DNA of 64,000 nt from Auanema rhodensis. Taxonomy: Eukaryota > Nematoda > Chromadorea > Rhabditida > Rhabditidae. Below the pieces are notes generated by a model that saw nothing but the letters and a program-made list of their open reading frames with translations, was not told the origin of the DNA and did no database searches. The DNA is taken from positions 6,944,001-7,008,000 of the forward strand of contig OZ059899.1 of the NCBI GenBank assembly GCA_964057225.1, given 5' to 3'. This document shows positions 47,655-62,035 of the stretch, piece by piece (positions within the stretch are counted from its first letter, which is position 1; each line of letters starts with the position of its first letter). A program made the translations under genes and the position numbers.

Positions 47655-50600
47655 TTCTTCAGAAAGTATTCAAATTCGAAATCTCCCCGTGATAACTTTT
47701 AACTCTATTTTAATTTATATGGATACTCTTTTTTTATACGGTTATCTCAATTGCATATGTATCTTGTTATTTTGTAATTTTAATAGGTTGTATTTAACAT
47801 GTCAAACAAATTTGCGTAAACTACTCCGCTTGTATTGTACATAATGCCCTGTAATCAGGTTAATAAGAAAGCCCTACTCATAAATATGTTTTCAATTGTC
47901 TTAAAAAATATGAAAAAGTCCATAAATTCGTTTGAATTTATTGGGTTTTGCATTTGTTTACTGAGGGTTTTGCAAATCTTCTTAGTGAATATCTAATTTC
48001 TCATTTTCCTATCGCATATCAAGTTATTAACGTCTCCAGGCAGATTGGCGTTTTTTGGTGGTTAATGTAACAGGATATTCTTAGTTGAGAAGATTCATTG
48101 TTTCATATATTTTTGTTTGATTTCTCAGCGTTAATATACAGTATAATACTATGGAATTAATAGAAGGAGAATCTGTTTTTCAAATCTGCCATTTGGAGAA
48201 CGTGAAACAAATAAGCATTAAGTTTTTCTGGTTTCTGCGCAACAATCTATCAGGTCACATCACAGGAATGAGGCTCTTGCTCCGGCTGTTCTGAAATTCG
48301 ATAACACGATTATGAAGACGTGTTGTGCTGTAATCCTCTGACAATTTGACATCTGTCGTGATGACGAGCTGTCATTATAACATGATTTACTCGACAGGTA
48401 GACTGAAGGAATCTAATTATTGGACTCTTGCAAAATTGTGGAGGGTTGGCGGCATGCGTGATGCGTCTACCGTATACCTCCATATGGTATTGCGGGTTCC
48501 AAATACAGTAATACCTGTGTTTAGAATTTCTTATATTTGATTTCGAATATCTTGTTATTTTCATTTTTCTACATTATTTCGTAAAAAATAACTAAAATAA
48601 AGATTATTTGACAATGTGATATGTTTTGCATACTTGTCGATATTCTCCTGATTTTCTTAAGCCGACTGAATTCGAATAAAGTTCATTGAACCATTTTCTT
48701 AAATTAATTTATCACGATGTTTTAAGAATATCTTTGAGAGTAATAAGAATACTGAGTTTAAAATGTTTTTAAATAAATAAAAGACATGCATTATGATTTA
48801 AAGTTCTCATAAATTTTCTTTTGAACTTGAGTTTTATATTTTTTGATCGGAAACTTGAATTTGATTCTACCGTCTAAATGTGTTGATCTCTATAAATGAA
48901 TCAACCTCATTTCATTGCCATATACTTCAATTCTTTTGTCGCTCTCGCTGAAATTATAGTGAAAGTCTTTAAAGAAGTCAAAGAATTCATTTTAATTAGC
49001 TGTCTAGAAGACAATTTCTCCAATTGTTTCTATATTCTTTCATTGCCACTATATTGGCACAGCAGGATTTCCAAGGCTTTGCAACTGAGCTGTCGTAGTT
49101 GGCGTTGCTATCTTCATCTTTTCTGTTAAAGAGAAAACTGCCTTCAATCAACAAAATTGAGAATAGAAAATGGCTGATGATGTTTATTTAGATTTATGTC
49201 CTCTGATAAGTTAGCTTAACTGAAACAATAACTCTTGGGGAATTAAATAAAAGAAGATTTTCGAGTCAAAATATCAAAATGCTTTTTCTGGTGCTTTATT
49301 CCTCATAGTTTTTCATATTAAATTTCAATGATTGAACAATATTCTCAGTTTTGGATCTCACGATAGGAAACGGCAGCAGCAATTGTGAGCATCATCTTAT
49401 TTTCATTATTTAAAGTTTAATTTTTACAAATTTTATTTCATTTTCAATTATACATTTCAGGGCCATTTAAGTTATAAAGATTTACAAAGTTTAATTGATA
49501 GTAGAGAAAAAGAAAAAGTACAACTGAAATAGGATAAGTAATACGTTTAAACTACTTCCAACTTGATTTCTCTTTAATGCTTCTTTTCATCCTTTCTCTC
49601 ATTGAATGTCTTTAAGTTCATAGTACATAGTAATCTGAATACATGAACATGAAACTGCAGATTATCTAGAAACTCTATTAATCTGATAATTAGCCAGATA
49701 CAAATAAAACGATACGATGAGAGTGAGGGAAAACGAAAGCGAACACAAGTTCAAATTTAATAATCGTATTAGTTATGTGTAGATATGTGTTTATCGAAAT
49801 ATAGGCTATCATCAACCTGAAATCCCCTATTTCCTCATTTTCTAGCCCGATTTGAACCTTTTTCATTTATATCTACTTAATAGTAGAAACAGTCATCAAA
49901 TATCTGAATCAAAATAAATGATTCATCTTACTTTGTGATATATATTATTTAAACTTACTGTATTAAAAACCTTTTTTTTTATGAATTGGAAAGACAATTC
50001 ATCCTATCAACAAATAGACTTTATTCTTTACTTTTTATTTAATAAAACTATATTTCTTATATTAGTTATGAAAAACTTTTTTTACTAATCTTTTTGGACC
50101 GAAATTCTGAAATAAACGGAACCGTATTTTTGCTTTAAAATTGAAATTTCTCGTTCATGAATCAAAAACTTAATATAGAGTTTCAGATTAATTGATAGCG
50201 AAATCCTGACAACTTCGAAGACTCTCTGTTATATTTCATCAACCTTTTATGAAAATTAATTATTTCATATTATATCAAATTGAAGTCTTATCTTCAAACT
50301 GTATGTGACAACATGCTGTGAATTGTGATATTTCTCTGTCCTTTCAAGGCTATTCCGAAAGCTATGTATGTGTCAACATTTCATTTCCATTTTTTAAAAT
50401 TATTCTTCTCAATCATTAGTTAATGCTGAAACTTACTTAGTTTAGAAATAAACTTGTTTTTTCTCAGTCAAATGTTATTTTTGGTATTTAATCCCTTATT
50501 TCATAGATCAACTTAAATATTCTATTATACGATATATATATATATATATTATATATATATAGTATGTATATACAGGTCACCAAGTCTAATCGGCTTGTAA

Positions 50601-51794
50601 TATCTATGATTGTATGCTTTGTTTATCTAGTATCTCAACGTTTAAAAAGGATTATACTTCCTTTTATGTTCATTTACCGGAAGTGTTAGTCTTCTGGACT
50701 CCTACTGTGAAGTGATAGTTCTTAGTTAGAGCAAACATTTCAACAGTAGGATATAGTTATAAAGTAGCAGAAGATTACGCTGCTCGTGCAATTCCTAAAA
50801 GATACCGGAAATCCTTTGTATTTTCATATTTTTTGTTGCCGAAAAAGAGCCTTCATGATGCTGCTTGTCTATTAGGCTACTAGTTAGCTCTAACACATGG
50901 TTACATACTTAACCATAGTTCAGATTCAGAATCAACGCCTATCTAAGTGATTGTATCTGAAGGGTGGAGGAAGACCCTATAAGTTAAAATGTTTCAATAC
51001 TTACCATTTAATGTTTTATGAAATTTAATATGAATTTTAAAATTATACCAGATATTATAGAAGGAAGATCATTGTTCTTTTTTTATATCAAAAATGTTTA
51101 AGCTATAGTATCTGTATGAAATAATGATGTAAATAGTATTTAAAAGTGGGAATAGATAATATAAGCATAAATAAACTATATATCTATCTATATATATATA
51201 GATATATAGGTATATAATGGCTATGATTTCATACAAGATACTATTAAAGGTTATTAAAAAAAGGAAAAATTTTATAATCTCATTTGATCCAAATTTTTGA
51301 AATGACTAAAAATACACAAATTTTGCAACAACGATGATATTTTATTTCTATTTTTCTTTCTCGCTTTTCTCTCTCTCTCCATATAAAAAAATTCTTTTTC
51401 TCTCATAATACATCAGCAATAGTCTGTCTCTTGTTCTTTTTTTTTACCTTTTATCTATGTCTCTTTCTATATCAGTATATGATGTTAGTTGTTCAAATCT
51501 CGTTTTGTATAGTAATCTATTCTCATAATATCGTTTGTGCTAACATGAAATCAATCTACTATTAAATATGAGAAATGTCTGAAACAGTATATATCTCTAT
51601 ATATATATATTGATTACTCAATAATATAATGACGAATATAGTTAACAGAACATGCTTGATTAAACAATTTCAAAACTTCTCTATAGATGAAACATGAATA
51701 TAGTACATATATGATATAAAGTTTTCTAATTAATTTAATTTGCTGACAAGTTTGATAAATAAGAAATATCATCTTAATCCATCTATTACTTCTT
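47655..51794. other. Gene-poor stretch downstream of RSF1
   Basis: About 4.1 kb. There are TA tracts (50530-50561, 51178-51215, 51594-51612) and long AT-rich runs. GC-richer islands near 48240-48540, 49060-49130 and 50740-50880 are open in short frames on one or both strands; a plus-strand piece near 50752-50818 (YKVAEDYAARAIPKRYRKS before a GTATTT donor) looks the most exon-like. None can be tied to a gene. Confidence 0.45.
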
Positions 51795-51951
51795 TCATTC
51801 GGATGCTTCCTTTTGTGTTTGTATGATTTCGTTAGCTTTGAGATCTTTATGGATGATTATGCCACATTTCCTTAAGCTTTTTGGTCCAAGCAAATAATTC
51901 ACGATTGCATCTGGAATGTTTTGGTTGCCGCAAGCATTTGTGCGATCATAT
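51795..51951 (-). CDS. Candidate terminal exon of an unrecognised minus-strand gene
   Basis: Follows an acceptor (GGCTTAG) and is open to a stop. It encodes YDRTNACGNQNIPDAIVNYL, LLGPKSLRKCGIIIHKDLK and an acidic end KEASE. The composition is protein-like and unlike the AT-driven frames nearby. I do not recognise a family, and the upstream exon is not identified. Confidence 0.35.
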
Positions 51952-54900
51952 CTAAGCCAATTTAATACCATAGTCAATTTGAAACATATATATACCCATC
52001 AGTTTAAATATATATTCTATCAAATTAATATGATTTATATGTAATAATATTTAGTATAGGATTACTTTTATATATTTATTAAAATCTAAGATAAATTATA
52101 TTATTTAAATAATCTTCTGGTAAAATACATATGTATAGGTTTGGCCACACTAACAAGGTTATTTTTTGACAAAAAAAGGTTTATAAAATTAATGTGAAGG
52201 GATTTCTGTTGATCTAGTTTACGGATTTAACTTCAGATTGCTATTTTTATCGAACTTTGCGTCTTTTTCTAAGTCTATCTCTCCACCTATTAAGTAAAAC
52301 TAGCTGTTCTATGTGATCTATTCAGATTTCAGTTAAATGACATCAGTATCAAAATGGATGACAATGAGCAATGAGTGTTTTTCAGATGAACTTTCATACC
52401 TTTTTCATGAATGAAATTGAAAATTATTTATCCTTTCTATTATTTTTTTCAAAATTTCATTGATTTAATTGATTTATCTGTAATTTTAATATTGTTTTTC
52501 GGAATTTTTCGTGTTATATTAGAATTTAAACAAAATACGCTTAAAATAATATTTGGTATTATTTCTTATTCTTCCATATAACCTATTATCTTTTCTAAAT
52601 TGTTGGTCTTAGGTTTGACAGATGAGCACGATTTCAATTATTGTTTGAGGATAACAATATCTCAACAAGCATCAATGTAACGTGATTGAAAATTTACGAT
52701 AATTCTTAAAATTTTTGTTCTAATCTTAAGAATTTGCATGATTCTCAAGAATTAGATTGTAAAAACGTGATAATGTTTCTTCAAATGCTCCTGTTTGAGT
52801 TAGCTCAAATCATTACAAGAGATCCAAAAATTCTTTCATTTTACACTAAGTACCAATAATTTCATTTATTTTTCAAATAATTTTTTCTAAACGATTTTAA
52901 AACAATATATTCTTAAACTTCATTTCGAGTCTCCCTATTCTCTAGACCTCAAATCAGAGCAATTTTCCATATTTGGCCTCTTGTAGCTGTTCTGCTTCCT
53001 TCTCTGAATTTTAATAAAAGCAGTCTTCTTGCGTGCTAATGGCCTAATCTTCAACCCCTAAGTGCTAGTAATTAAATTTGTTACTCACATTTTATTGCGA
53101 TCCCTAGGTAAACATAGAAAATGAATGAATAAGAAGAAATTCGTTTGAATATAAATAGATGAATGTATAGATTGAGTCGTTATAGATGGTTAAATCTCAT
53201 TTTTCTTGTTATGCATCTGTTCTGTCTTGTAACCGCCATCACCATCTTAATGGATTACCATTTGACATCTGATGAGACGTTTGCTATCGCAATGTTTCAA
53301 TATTTTTCTTAATTTGTCTTTATCAGTCAGCTTAAATAAGCTTAAAAGTTTTATTTATTTCTATAACTTTTGATTAATTTGAAGTTTGTGGATACAGACT
53401 CCGAACGGTGGTGGGAATACGTACATAGCTATACTTTATTAAGTATATTGTAATAGTTAAACAGTACCACACTCTTTCCCTCCTATATTTTTATTTCATC
53501 AAAAAATGGTAGAGAGGTGCCAAATTTGACTTTCTAAGAAAATTCATCCTTTTTATTTAAAAATAAATTTGTTGACATAGTCATTTTGTCTTTGTTATGC
53601 AAACCAATTGAAATACGTTCAAAGATTTCAAAGAAATAGTTTATGAATTGAGAAAGTTTTAAGCTTTTTTTCAGAATAAGTTGGTAAAACTACCGTAGTT
53701 TACGATGTCTCTTGGGGTGCAGTTTGCTGCATAGGAATTAGTCCAATATATTTTCCGCCTGGAGATTTTTAATTACGCAATTAGGCTATTGTTCATATAG
53801 GTTCCTAATAACTCTCGGCTGGCGTCCATTCATTAAGACCTTAAGACACAAAATATATGACATTCAACGATTATATATAAACGATTGTCTTTTCCTTAAA
53901 AAGGAAATAACACAAAATTTTTATAAGTTTTCATGTAATATACATACATACTTTACTAGATTTTATGTATATTAAAACTTTATTCAACAAAATTTATGCT
54001 AACGTGTTTATGTGTATGCTGCTAGCAGCTCTTAAGACAGTATCCTATGTCACCTACCGTAATCAGATAAATAAGTCGGATGACTCATTATGACATATTA
54101 TATAAGTTGCAGAGATGACTATGTCTCATCTTCTCAATGTCTACAATTGGCATATTGAACTATAACATTTTCATACAAGGATAAGAGAGAAGGGCGGCTT
54201 TTGAGTTTTCCATCTTTTAGTTCCAACTTAAATCATGAAAAGCATAAAATGCTCATTTATTTTCCTGCAAAACCTGGATGCGTGTAAATTCAATTCATTC
54301 AAGCTATTGTTTCACAAATAGAGATTAGAAGGTAGTTAATGACTTTGCCAGAAGAACTCCAATTACATGGCCGACTGAGTCTAAGCTGTAGAACTTTCTT
54401 TTCATAATGCTACCTGAAGTTATATAAAAGCGAAGGTGTATGAGCAAGGTTTGATATGCTCACAAGAATATTAAATATTTTTTATTAAAATAATGTAGAA
54501 AAAAAAGTTTTTTTTTCCTATAAATTATGTGAAATGTGAAAATTATGCAAGACCACCATTGTATTTCTATAAAAAATAATAGAAACGAGAAAATGGACGA
54601 CCAGCTAGACCGTAATCCTAAAATTGAAATACAACAAGTCAATCATGAGATTGTCGTCAACCAAATACCAACACAACAAGTTGAACTAGTCATTTGGAGG
54701 CAATTCATCTTACAAATGGCAGTTGTTAATTGTTCCAATATCTTAGCACGATTAACGGCATCTACTTATTCAAATTCTTCTTTGATATTTTGTTTCATGA
54801 CGTTCAGGTTTTACTTCAACTAAATGAAGATGCTTGTTGAGGAGTAAAGAGTAAGAATGATGATAGTGTTTGATGAAGTATCAGAAATCTATAAACTACT

Positions 54901-54962
54901 TTTAATTACAAATCTTTCCAATATGTCCTTCATTGTATTCAAGATTTTCTTAATAAACAGAC
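51952..54962. other. AT-rich stretch, no supported gene
   Basis: About 3 kb. Weak exon-like islands on the minus strand occur near 53704-53770 (KYIGLIPMQQTAPQETS-stop after TCTCCAG) and 54650-54760 (AVNRAKILEQLTTAICKMNC before a GTATTT donor). On the plus strand a frame from 54594 (MDDQLDRNPKIEIQQVNHEI) covers the same DNA. Direction and reality are unresolved. Confidence 0.4.
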
Positions 54963-55068
54963 TAAATGTCTGCACGACAACTTGAAGAGATTCTTCATCT
55001 TGCACTCTTCTCAAGCTTTCCTGGGTTATTCTGTTCGCCTTCAAGCGATATCGTCTATGTTTCTCAAT
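54963..55068 (-). CDS. Candidate internal exon of an unrecognised gene
   Basis: After acceptor CTATAAG it encodes IEKHRRYRLKANRITQESLR, RRVQDEESLQVVVQTF and ends at a GTCTGT donor. The charged, helix-forming sequence without low complexity looks like genuine coding DNA; the antisense plus-strand frame is hydrophobic and less plausible. It may belong with neighbouring minus-strand islands in a gene with large introns. Confidence 0.35.
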
Positions 55069-56916
55069 CTTATAGCTTATTCAATACAAATGGAATATGT
55101 ATAAAACTATTCAATTATTTTAGAAAAAAAGCTAAAAATATAAGACACTTTTTAGATTTAATGACCGAACATAGTCATGGTAACATATATAAACGAATAT
55201 TCATAATAAACAGAATTCAATGTCATTCTCTCTCACGTTTGAGCTTCATATTTCTTTTATTCCTCCTGTATCTCAGTTTTTCTCTCTATTAAAATAAAAA
55301 GAGTAAAATGGAAAAGGAAAAAAGAAATATAAGGAGATCCATGTATGCCTGGCCGACTCAACATTCTTAAATGTCTCTAATCCTAGTCATTTGTCGTCCA
55401 AATATGGACAGCACTGGAATAGAATAATGTCTCATAATTCTCTCTTATTATTGGCATTTAGACATCAGTATAATAATCCCTAACTCTCATTTTCCTTCTG
55501 TCTTGCGTTATGTCATACAGCAAAGATGAAACTCAATTGAATATTAGCCAACAATTTCTCATAAAAATGATTTCGATGGTTGATTTATCCTTACAAAAAC
55601 TTTTAAGAGTTATAAGGAAACACAAATGAATAACTTTGTTGTTTTTCATTTTGAATACATTGAACATATTCGTTTAACTATATGTATCGATGATCTACCT
55701 TAATCACACTCAAATGACTAGTTAACGTTTTTCCTTTTGTTCAACAACAGAAGCTTTTTTGAGAAAAAGGGAAGAGTTTCTATTAACCGTCATGGCTATT
55801 CACCTTCTCAGCTGTTTGATGAATGTGGCATCTTTTTTAGATGAAAATCTGACATGAATAAGGAGACGAGACTGGCGCCAGCTCAATCTCAAATTGACTC
55901 CAAATAATTGGTTCAGCTAATGGCAACATCTTCGAATGTTTATAATATAAATTTATATTTCATGTTATTTCAAAAAAACTATAAATGAAAACAAAATTAT
56001 ACAGCTAAGTATATGAGTGAAACTTCAACATGTAATAGTTTTCTCAACATTTCAAACCCGTCTTTCACTTTTAATTCTCAATAATTTCATCTCGTCATCC
56101 TCTTCTATTATTAGAAGTTTCTCTCTATTGATAGCCAATTAGAACTATTTAAGAAGCTTTTGATCCTTCACAAGCCGTTCCAGTAACAGAAGGAGCGTAA
56201 CTTGACAGAAGAAAGGCTGAGCCTTATGTGTTACTGCCGATTGACAGACCGAGAGACTGCAGATCCAAGACGCAATTTGTGCCCAACCGAGGATAAGCTC
56301 TCATAATAGCCTAATTTGGTAGACAAACAGGAAATTTGCATTGAAGTCCATCGTCTTTAGGCTGACTTTTCATTCACACACAATAAATTTCTAATCGGCT
56401 GCTCGTTTACGACACGAAATTCATCCAACCTCCTCTCACTCCTCTCTTCACTTCTACCACCCGTGGTAAACTAACTATTGACAAATTTCTCATTTATATA
56501 ATATGAGAAGATTTAGAAATTTTCAATTTTATCTATTATTTTCGATTTATTTGGCAAATATTCAAAAGATCATTATTCCTTTTTGAAATTTTCGATTTTC
56601 ATGTAGTTCATGACTAGACTCTATCTGTTGATTCTTTGTTCTCTTGCTACCTTTATATCTCATACTCTTGTCTCTCTTATTTTTTCTCTTTTTGCTTTAT
56701 TCTCTGAAAAGAGATAGAAACACAGTTATACAAAAGATATTTTTTATTTTTATTTTTCACACTTGTTGTTCTTATATATGATATCTTACTCTAACAATAC
56801 TATTTTCTAGATCTCATCACATTTCTAATTTCCATGTAAGACCTTATAATGTTTCTGAAATCTTTTATTTTATTTATTTATTTATTCTTTTAAACTACGG
56901 TAGCTATAATAAAAAC
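55069..56916. other. AT-rich stretch, no supported gene
   Basis: About 1.8 kb. A GC-richer patch at about 56170-56420 is open for 30 or so codons on both strands, so its coding direction cannot be judged. No RNA gene is recognised. Confidence 0.4.
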
Positions 56917-57058
56917 TGTGGTTGTAAGCATTAATTAAAATTGGGCGGAGACTAGTGCTGATTGGCTCTTCCTTGACCACGCCCCCTTTTATACCCTTTG
57001 GCAGTTTATGCGGTTGCAGCTGGTTGACACACTTTGAATAATCGTCAGTCAGCTTCAT
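56917..57058 (-). CDS. Candidate first coding exon of a putative regulatory protein
   Basis: Begins at an ATG with MKLTDDYSKCVNQLQPHKL, continues PKGIKGGVVKEEPISTSLRP and ends in an Asn/His segment before a GTTTTT donor. The V-K-E-E-P segment fits a sumoylation consensus common in transcription factors. The same DNA also contains TATAAAAG, a GGGCGTGG box and CCAAT, so it could instead be a promoter. Confidence 0.3.
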
Positions 57059-59056
57059 ATTATCATAAGAAATTGAATTTCTATTCTTATTTCTAATTTG
57101 ATATAATTTTTTTGGTGTTACAAGTAAGTACGTATAAAGAAATATCAATTCATACAGATTATATCTTATCAAATAATTTAAAAATTTGTCGTATTGATAC
57201 TCTTTATTTTATATTTAAACATACATATTACTATGATAATATCCTCAAAAACAACATGTTTTATTTCCTTTTTGTAGTGAATTCATCTATAATTTGAAAA
57301 CTTTTTTTCTGAATAACGACTTGAAATTCATTATTCCTTCTCCACTTATACTCACTTTGATCTAAATTTCTTTTATTTAGTTTGGAAAAAAAGTTTTATC
57401 CAGATTATTTCTTCATTATTCTATTTCATTATCAAATTCAAACCAATTCAATTAAATTCCACACTGCTAACTATAATGCTAATTTGAATGCTTTAATATA
57501 TTTTGAAAACTATTTACTTAATGCCATCGGGCAGAAATTTCTTCATTATGATGAAGTTGGTAAACCTGAAAAATTAAAATATTTTCTAATTATTACGTAT
57601 TAAAGCTTAAAACTTTTAATTATTCTTTATTAGTTTATTTATAAGAAAATCTTTATTCAATTTCAATTAATATTAATTTCTATAAATTATGATGAAAATC
57701 AACCGCGTGCACTTCTAATTAATTGAAAATGAGTTTCATTTTGGACGTGACTACTATCAAGTGCTGTGACTCTCTGTTCTGACTCTATAATATTTTCAAT
57801 TATAATTAAAATAATAATATTAATTCAATTAATTCAATTAATTTATATTTATATTTTTTCTAAATTTTCTGTTCATTTTCGATTATACACTGAATGCTCT
57901 GAACTCCCGTCTTCTTCATCATTAATCATGAACACAAAAAAAATCTATTTGTTTTTTCTTTCCCTTCCTTATACGTTTGAGCATGGAAATTCATTATTTT
58001 TACTATTAAATCCCAACTAATGACTATGATTTTACGTCTTCTGATTGATGATATTCATTTTCGTCTCATTGCGAGTTTTACGAAGGAAATATATAGAGAC
58101 AGTTTGATTAGTTTATTCTTTTTAAAATTCAAGGAATAACAATCAGAATTGTAAGTAAGTCAGTTAAAGCCTTTCAAGTCTTTTAATAATAATCTCTCAT
58201 TAGTCATTTGACAATTTTAATCATTTTGATATATTAATTCTTTTCTTTTATTTTCTAAGATACATTCATATATAATAGTAATCTATTACTTAGAAAACTA
58301 AAAACTGAATAAAAGAGGAAAAAAGAAGATCTAAATGTAATTTAGAAACTTAATTCATTAGAACAAATTATATAATTCAGAACATGATTTGAAACAAAAA
58401 TCTTAATTAATTAGTTCAATTTATTTAATAAATATAATATTATACATATTATATATATAGAATTGTATGCTAATTATTTAATCAAAGAAAACAAGAAAAA
58501 AATTAATTTAGATAATTTATTTTCAAATCAATCAAATTTTGATTTTATTTTTTATTTTTTCTTGTATCTTCTTAAATATTAATCTTCTGTTCTTTTTCAA
58601 TTCTCATCAAAACAATATATACATACATCATTAGATAATCTCTTCAGTGTGATGATGAAGTAAACAAATATATAGAACAATTAAAAATATTTTCAAAATG
58701 AACAACAAAATTATTTTCTTCAAATGGTAATTAAGTTCACGAAAAAGATTTTTTTTGTTCCCTTTTTAGCAAAGTTGTATTAACTTTTTTTCATTTCAAC
58801 CTTACAAGATAAATTTTGTTTTTAATTCTACATGCGTGAGATACGGTATGCATTTTGTTCAAAAATTGAAAGTTATAAGTAGTTTTCCGTATAGGATTCT
58901 GTATCTAATTGTGAATATAGTTGAACTAAGTATATTTAAGAAGGATTTTAATAGTCATCAAAGGATTTCATAGACTTGTATTTGATTGTACTACGATGGA
59001 GAAAGGTGAGACTAATAGTGAGAATAGAAAGAAAATGAGAAAGAGATAGAGATAAC

Positions 59057-59115
<59 letters not shown>

Positions 59116-59625
59116 AGATAGAGAGGAGTTATAATAAATAGAGGGAAATGAAAAGGATGATAGAAATAAAGAGTTAAATAAGACTATGAGTAGAATATGA
59201 ATGGTAAGAACAAGCTTCCTACCGTATTCTTCTCACTACATGCTGCTGTCCTTTCATCTCATCATCATCTTATGTTAATGGCTAAATATCTCAAGAATCC
59301 TTAAACTCATGAATCAACGAAAAATGAATACAATTCATAATAAACTTTTCATCGAACCTATTCTGTATCCTAGACGACATCACCGACATATGATCATCAG
59401 TCTTTGAGGAATTTGTGCAGCTGTAATCGAGATATTTCATTTCCTAACCCAATTCTCTTTTCCAATACGTCAGAAACTCAAAGCCTTATTAGCTTTCTAG
59501 CCAGTGTCAGTCATGGCAAATTTCAATTGTATAATCTTTTTCGTTTCTTTTTTTACAAAAAAAATAACGACAATCAAATACGATATTGACCATTTCGGCA
59601 GCTCATCAACTGTCTTTGTTACCTG
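57059..59625. other. AT-rich stretch with a (GA)n tract, no supported gene
   Basis: About 2.6 kb. The plus-strand frames here are composed almost only of AT-rich codons (Ile, Asn, Phe, Tyr, Lys) and lack domains. The (GA)n tract is listed separately. Confidence 0.5.
59040..59126. repeat. (GA)n microsatellite
   Basis: A GA dinucleotide tract with a few interruptions, about 55 bp of nearly pure repeat within a longer purine-rich stretch. Confidence 0.9.
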
Positions 59626-59886
59626 TCAAAATCTGAAAGATGAATGACCCATATATGGTTTGTTGGCTAGCTCAAAGCCGAAGACTTCTTTCACAAATTT
59701 CATTGTTAGATTTGACGATTGCCCATCTGCACTCCTTATTAGGACGTCATTCGCCTCATTAACTTTGTACATCATTCACACCTTTGCTACCAATCGCATT
59801 TTTTTCGAAGATTTTTCACAAATATGCTTTAAAATTTCCAAAACGTCTGTCAGCTGAATATCCAATGTAACAACAGACTTGACCAT
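59626..59886 (-). CDS. Candidate small gene or gene remnant
   Basis: Starts one base after an acceptor-like TTTCAAACAG: MVKSVVTLDIQLTDVLEILK, HICEKSSKKMRL, then a GT...AG gap of about 36 bp and ANDVLIRSADGQSSNLTMKF, VKEVFGFELANKPYMGHSSF before a stop. The product would be about 80 residues. The gap is very short for an intron, so a frameshifted remnant of a larger gene or transposon is an alternative. No family recognised. Confidence 0.35.
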
Positions 59887-62035
59887 TCTGTTTGAAACAT
59901 CAGCAACATGTTGATCTCAATTGTTTTTGCTCTCATACTAAACATATAATCTTCACAAATATTTTAGACAAATTAATATATGATTGTTAAGAATACAATT
60001 TGTTATCATAACAGTAATTCATAAATTCAAATTGATACCGTAGCCTAGTTCTTATTAATACCTTTTAATCTTTTAAGTTACTTAACCATATTAGGACACT
60101 TTAATATACATCTTGTTATCAATTGATTTTATAATCATTTCCGTAAACATCTTTTCTATTTCTATATACTATAACACAGTTCACGAATTTGTATATCTTA
60201 ACCTCCTATAACCTTCCATTTACTTCCCACCCCTTCTTCATCATCTCCTCCTCCCTCTTACCAGATTTTCTCTTTCCTTCTTTTTTTTTATACATAGTCT
60301 TCTTACTTTCTATCTAATCAAATGATAAATCTTTTACTTTTTAAATAATGTTATATCATAATCTTAGTATGATATCCGTTTCAAAAAGTTCCGGGAAATA
60401 ATCAGAGTTCTGTTTGTTGCAATCACAGGTCTAAATAGAATGAATTACTTGATTTCCTTTTTGAATTAAGAGACGTTTCCGATCGCTGTAATTCTTATTG
60501 CACACTTGAATCGTTTTAACTTCATTAACTATATGCATGCACATTTGCTTTAACTCATAGTAAATATTTTTTTTAAATAAAAGAATTGTGAATATTTGAA
60601 GAATTTCATTTCAATTTTACCTAAATTTTCACTTTTGTTCATTTCTTTTCTAGAAAAAAAAAACGAGAAATCTATTGAAGAAATATGATAATCATTCCTT
60701 TATTTGATTTTTGACTGTCTCTCTTGCTCTCTCTTTCTCTTTGTCAATCCCACTCGAGCATCCTTTATCATCTTTTTCCTTTTTTGCTATTAGGAAATGA
60801 ATAAAGTTTAAGAATTATTTTTAAAAAAATGTTTGGAGTCTTATATATGTACATACAATCAATTTATTTATTTAATTTTAATTAATTAATATATATTAAT
60901 ATTATATTAATATTATTTAAATATGCTATTATTATTATTGTTAATTGATTTTTTAATAATTCTGACCGTTATAACAGAGTTAGGATCATCTAGCTGTTTG
61001 GTTACTATGATGATGACTAGCTGACAATGTTTGCGTTACAAAACGTCTTCATAGTAAGACTCTGAGATCATCCCATAAATAGACAATGAGTCTTCTAGAT
61101 CTTACAACTTTTTTCTAATTTATTCTATTTTTCATAAGAATTTCTATCATTTCTCATCTCATTCATCTCTTTAGTTTTTCATTTAAAAATCAACTCTTTT
61201 TCATTCCATAAAAGCTAGCATTGTGATCTATAAGTATTTTCAACTTTTGCACAAAAAAAATTTGCAAAATGAAAACAAAGACGAATTTAGAATAATTTTT
61301 CTAAAATATAAGAAAAAAAACTTTTATTTATTCTTATCATATTATTAAAACTTTTTTTTTCTTCTATTATAGTGTTTGAGAAAGGTTAACTAGATAGACG
61401 AAAATCGTGCTTTTCTCAAGTTCTTCATATTTACATATTTTATCAGATCTTTTCTGATTCATATATAGAAAGCCTTATTTGTCAAACTGATCATTTATGA
61501 TCTTATCGTCACACGATTAATTCTAACACAATTTCATGAATCTTCTTCATATTATTTTTTTTCGACAAAAAAAATCTTTTTTAGATTCTTCTATAGTTTC
61601 CATAAAAAGTCTATTCCGTTATCAGTTTTTAATATTTTTATTCTTAATTGCAGTATCTCAAGTGTATAATTAGCCTAATTATAAATATTTTTGTTGATTT
61701 TATTCTTATGAAGTTAAAAAAATAAATAAAAATAGGATACCTTAATTTCCTGTATATTCGTTCACTTGGTATTTTTAGATATCATTTTAAAAAACATAAT
61801 TGTTTAATTGGCATAGTATGACATCATGCATATGCAGCGAATATCAACATTAGTATAAATAATATAAATTATAAAAAAAAATAAAATAAATATAACAATG
61901 CATATATAATATTAAGCCGATTCTTTCTCTTTACGAATCATATCTAGCTTACCTGTACACATTTTATTTATTTCAATCTTAAAGCATTTTCTCATATATG
62001 TTCTTATACCTATTGCCGTTTTTTATTATTTTAAA
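59887..62035. other. AT-rich stretch, no supported gene
   Basis: About 2.1 kb of T-rich and AT-rich sequence with short ATT/AAT-rich runs near 60870-60960. I see no coding frame, RNA gene or mobile element. Confidence 0.5.

Noticed and set aside
48346-48540. Plus-strand open frame in a GC-richer island after RSF1
   Set aside because: It is open on both strands, with no recognisable domain, splice partner or start context.
57112-58020. Several plus-strand frames of 60-85 codons
   Set aside because: Composition is dictated by AT richness (Ile, Asn, Phe, Tyr, Lys), with no homology or splice support.
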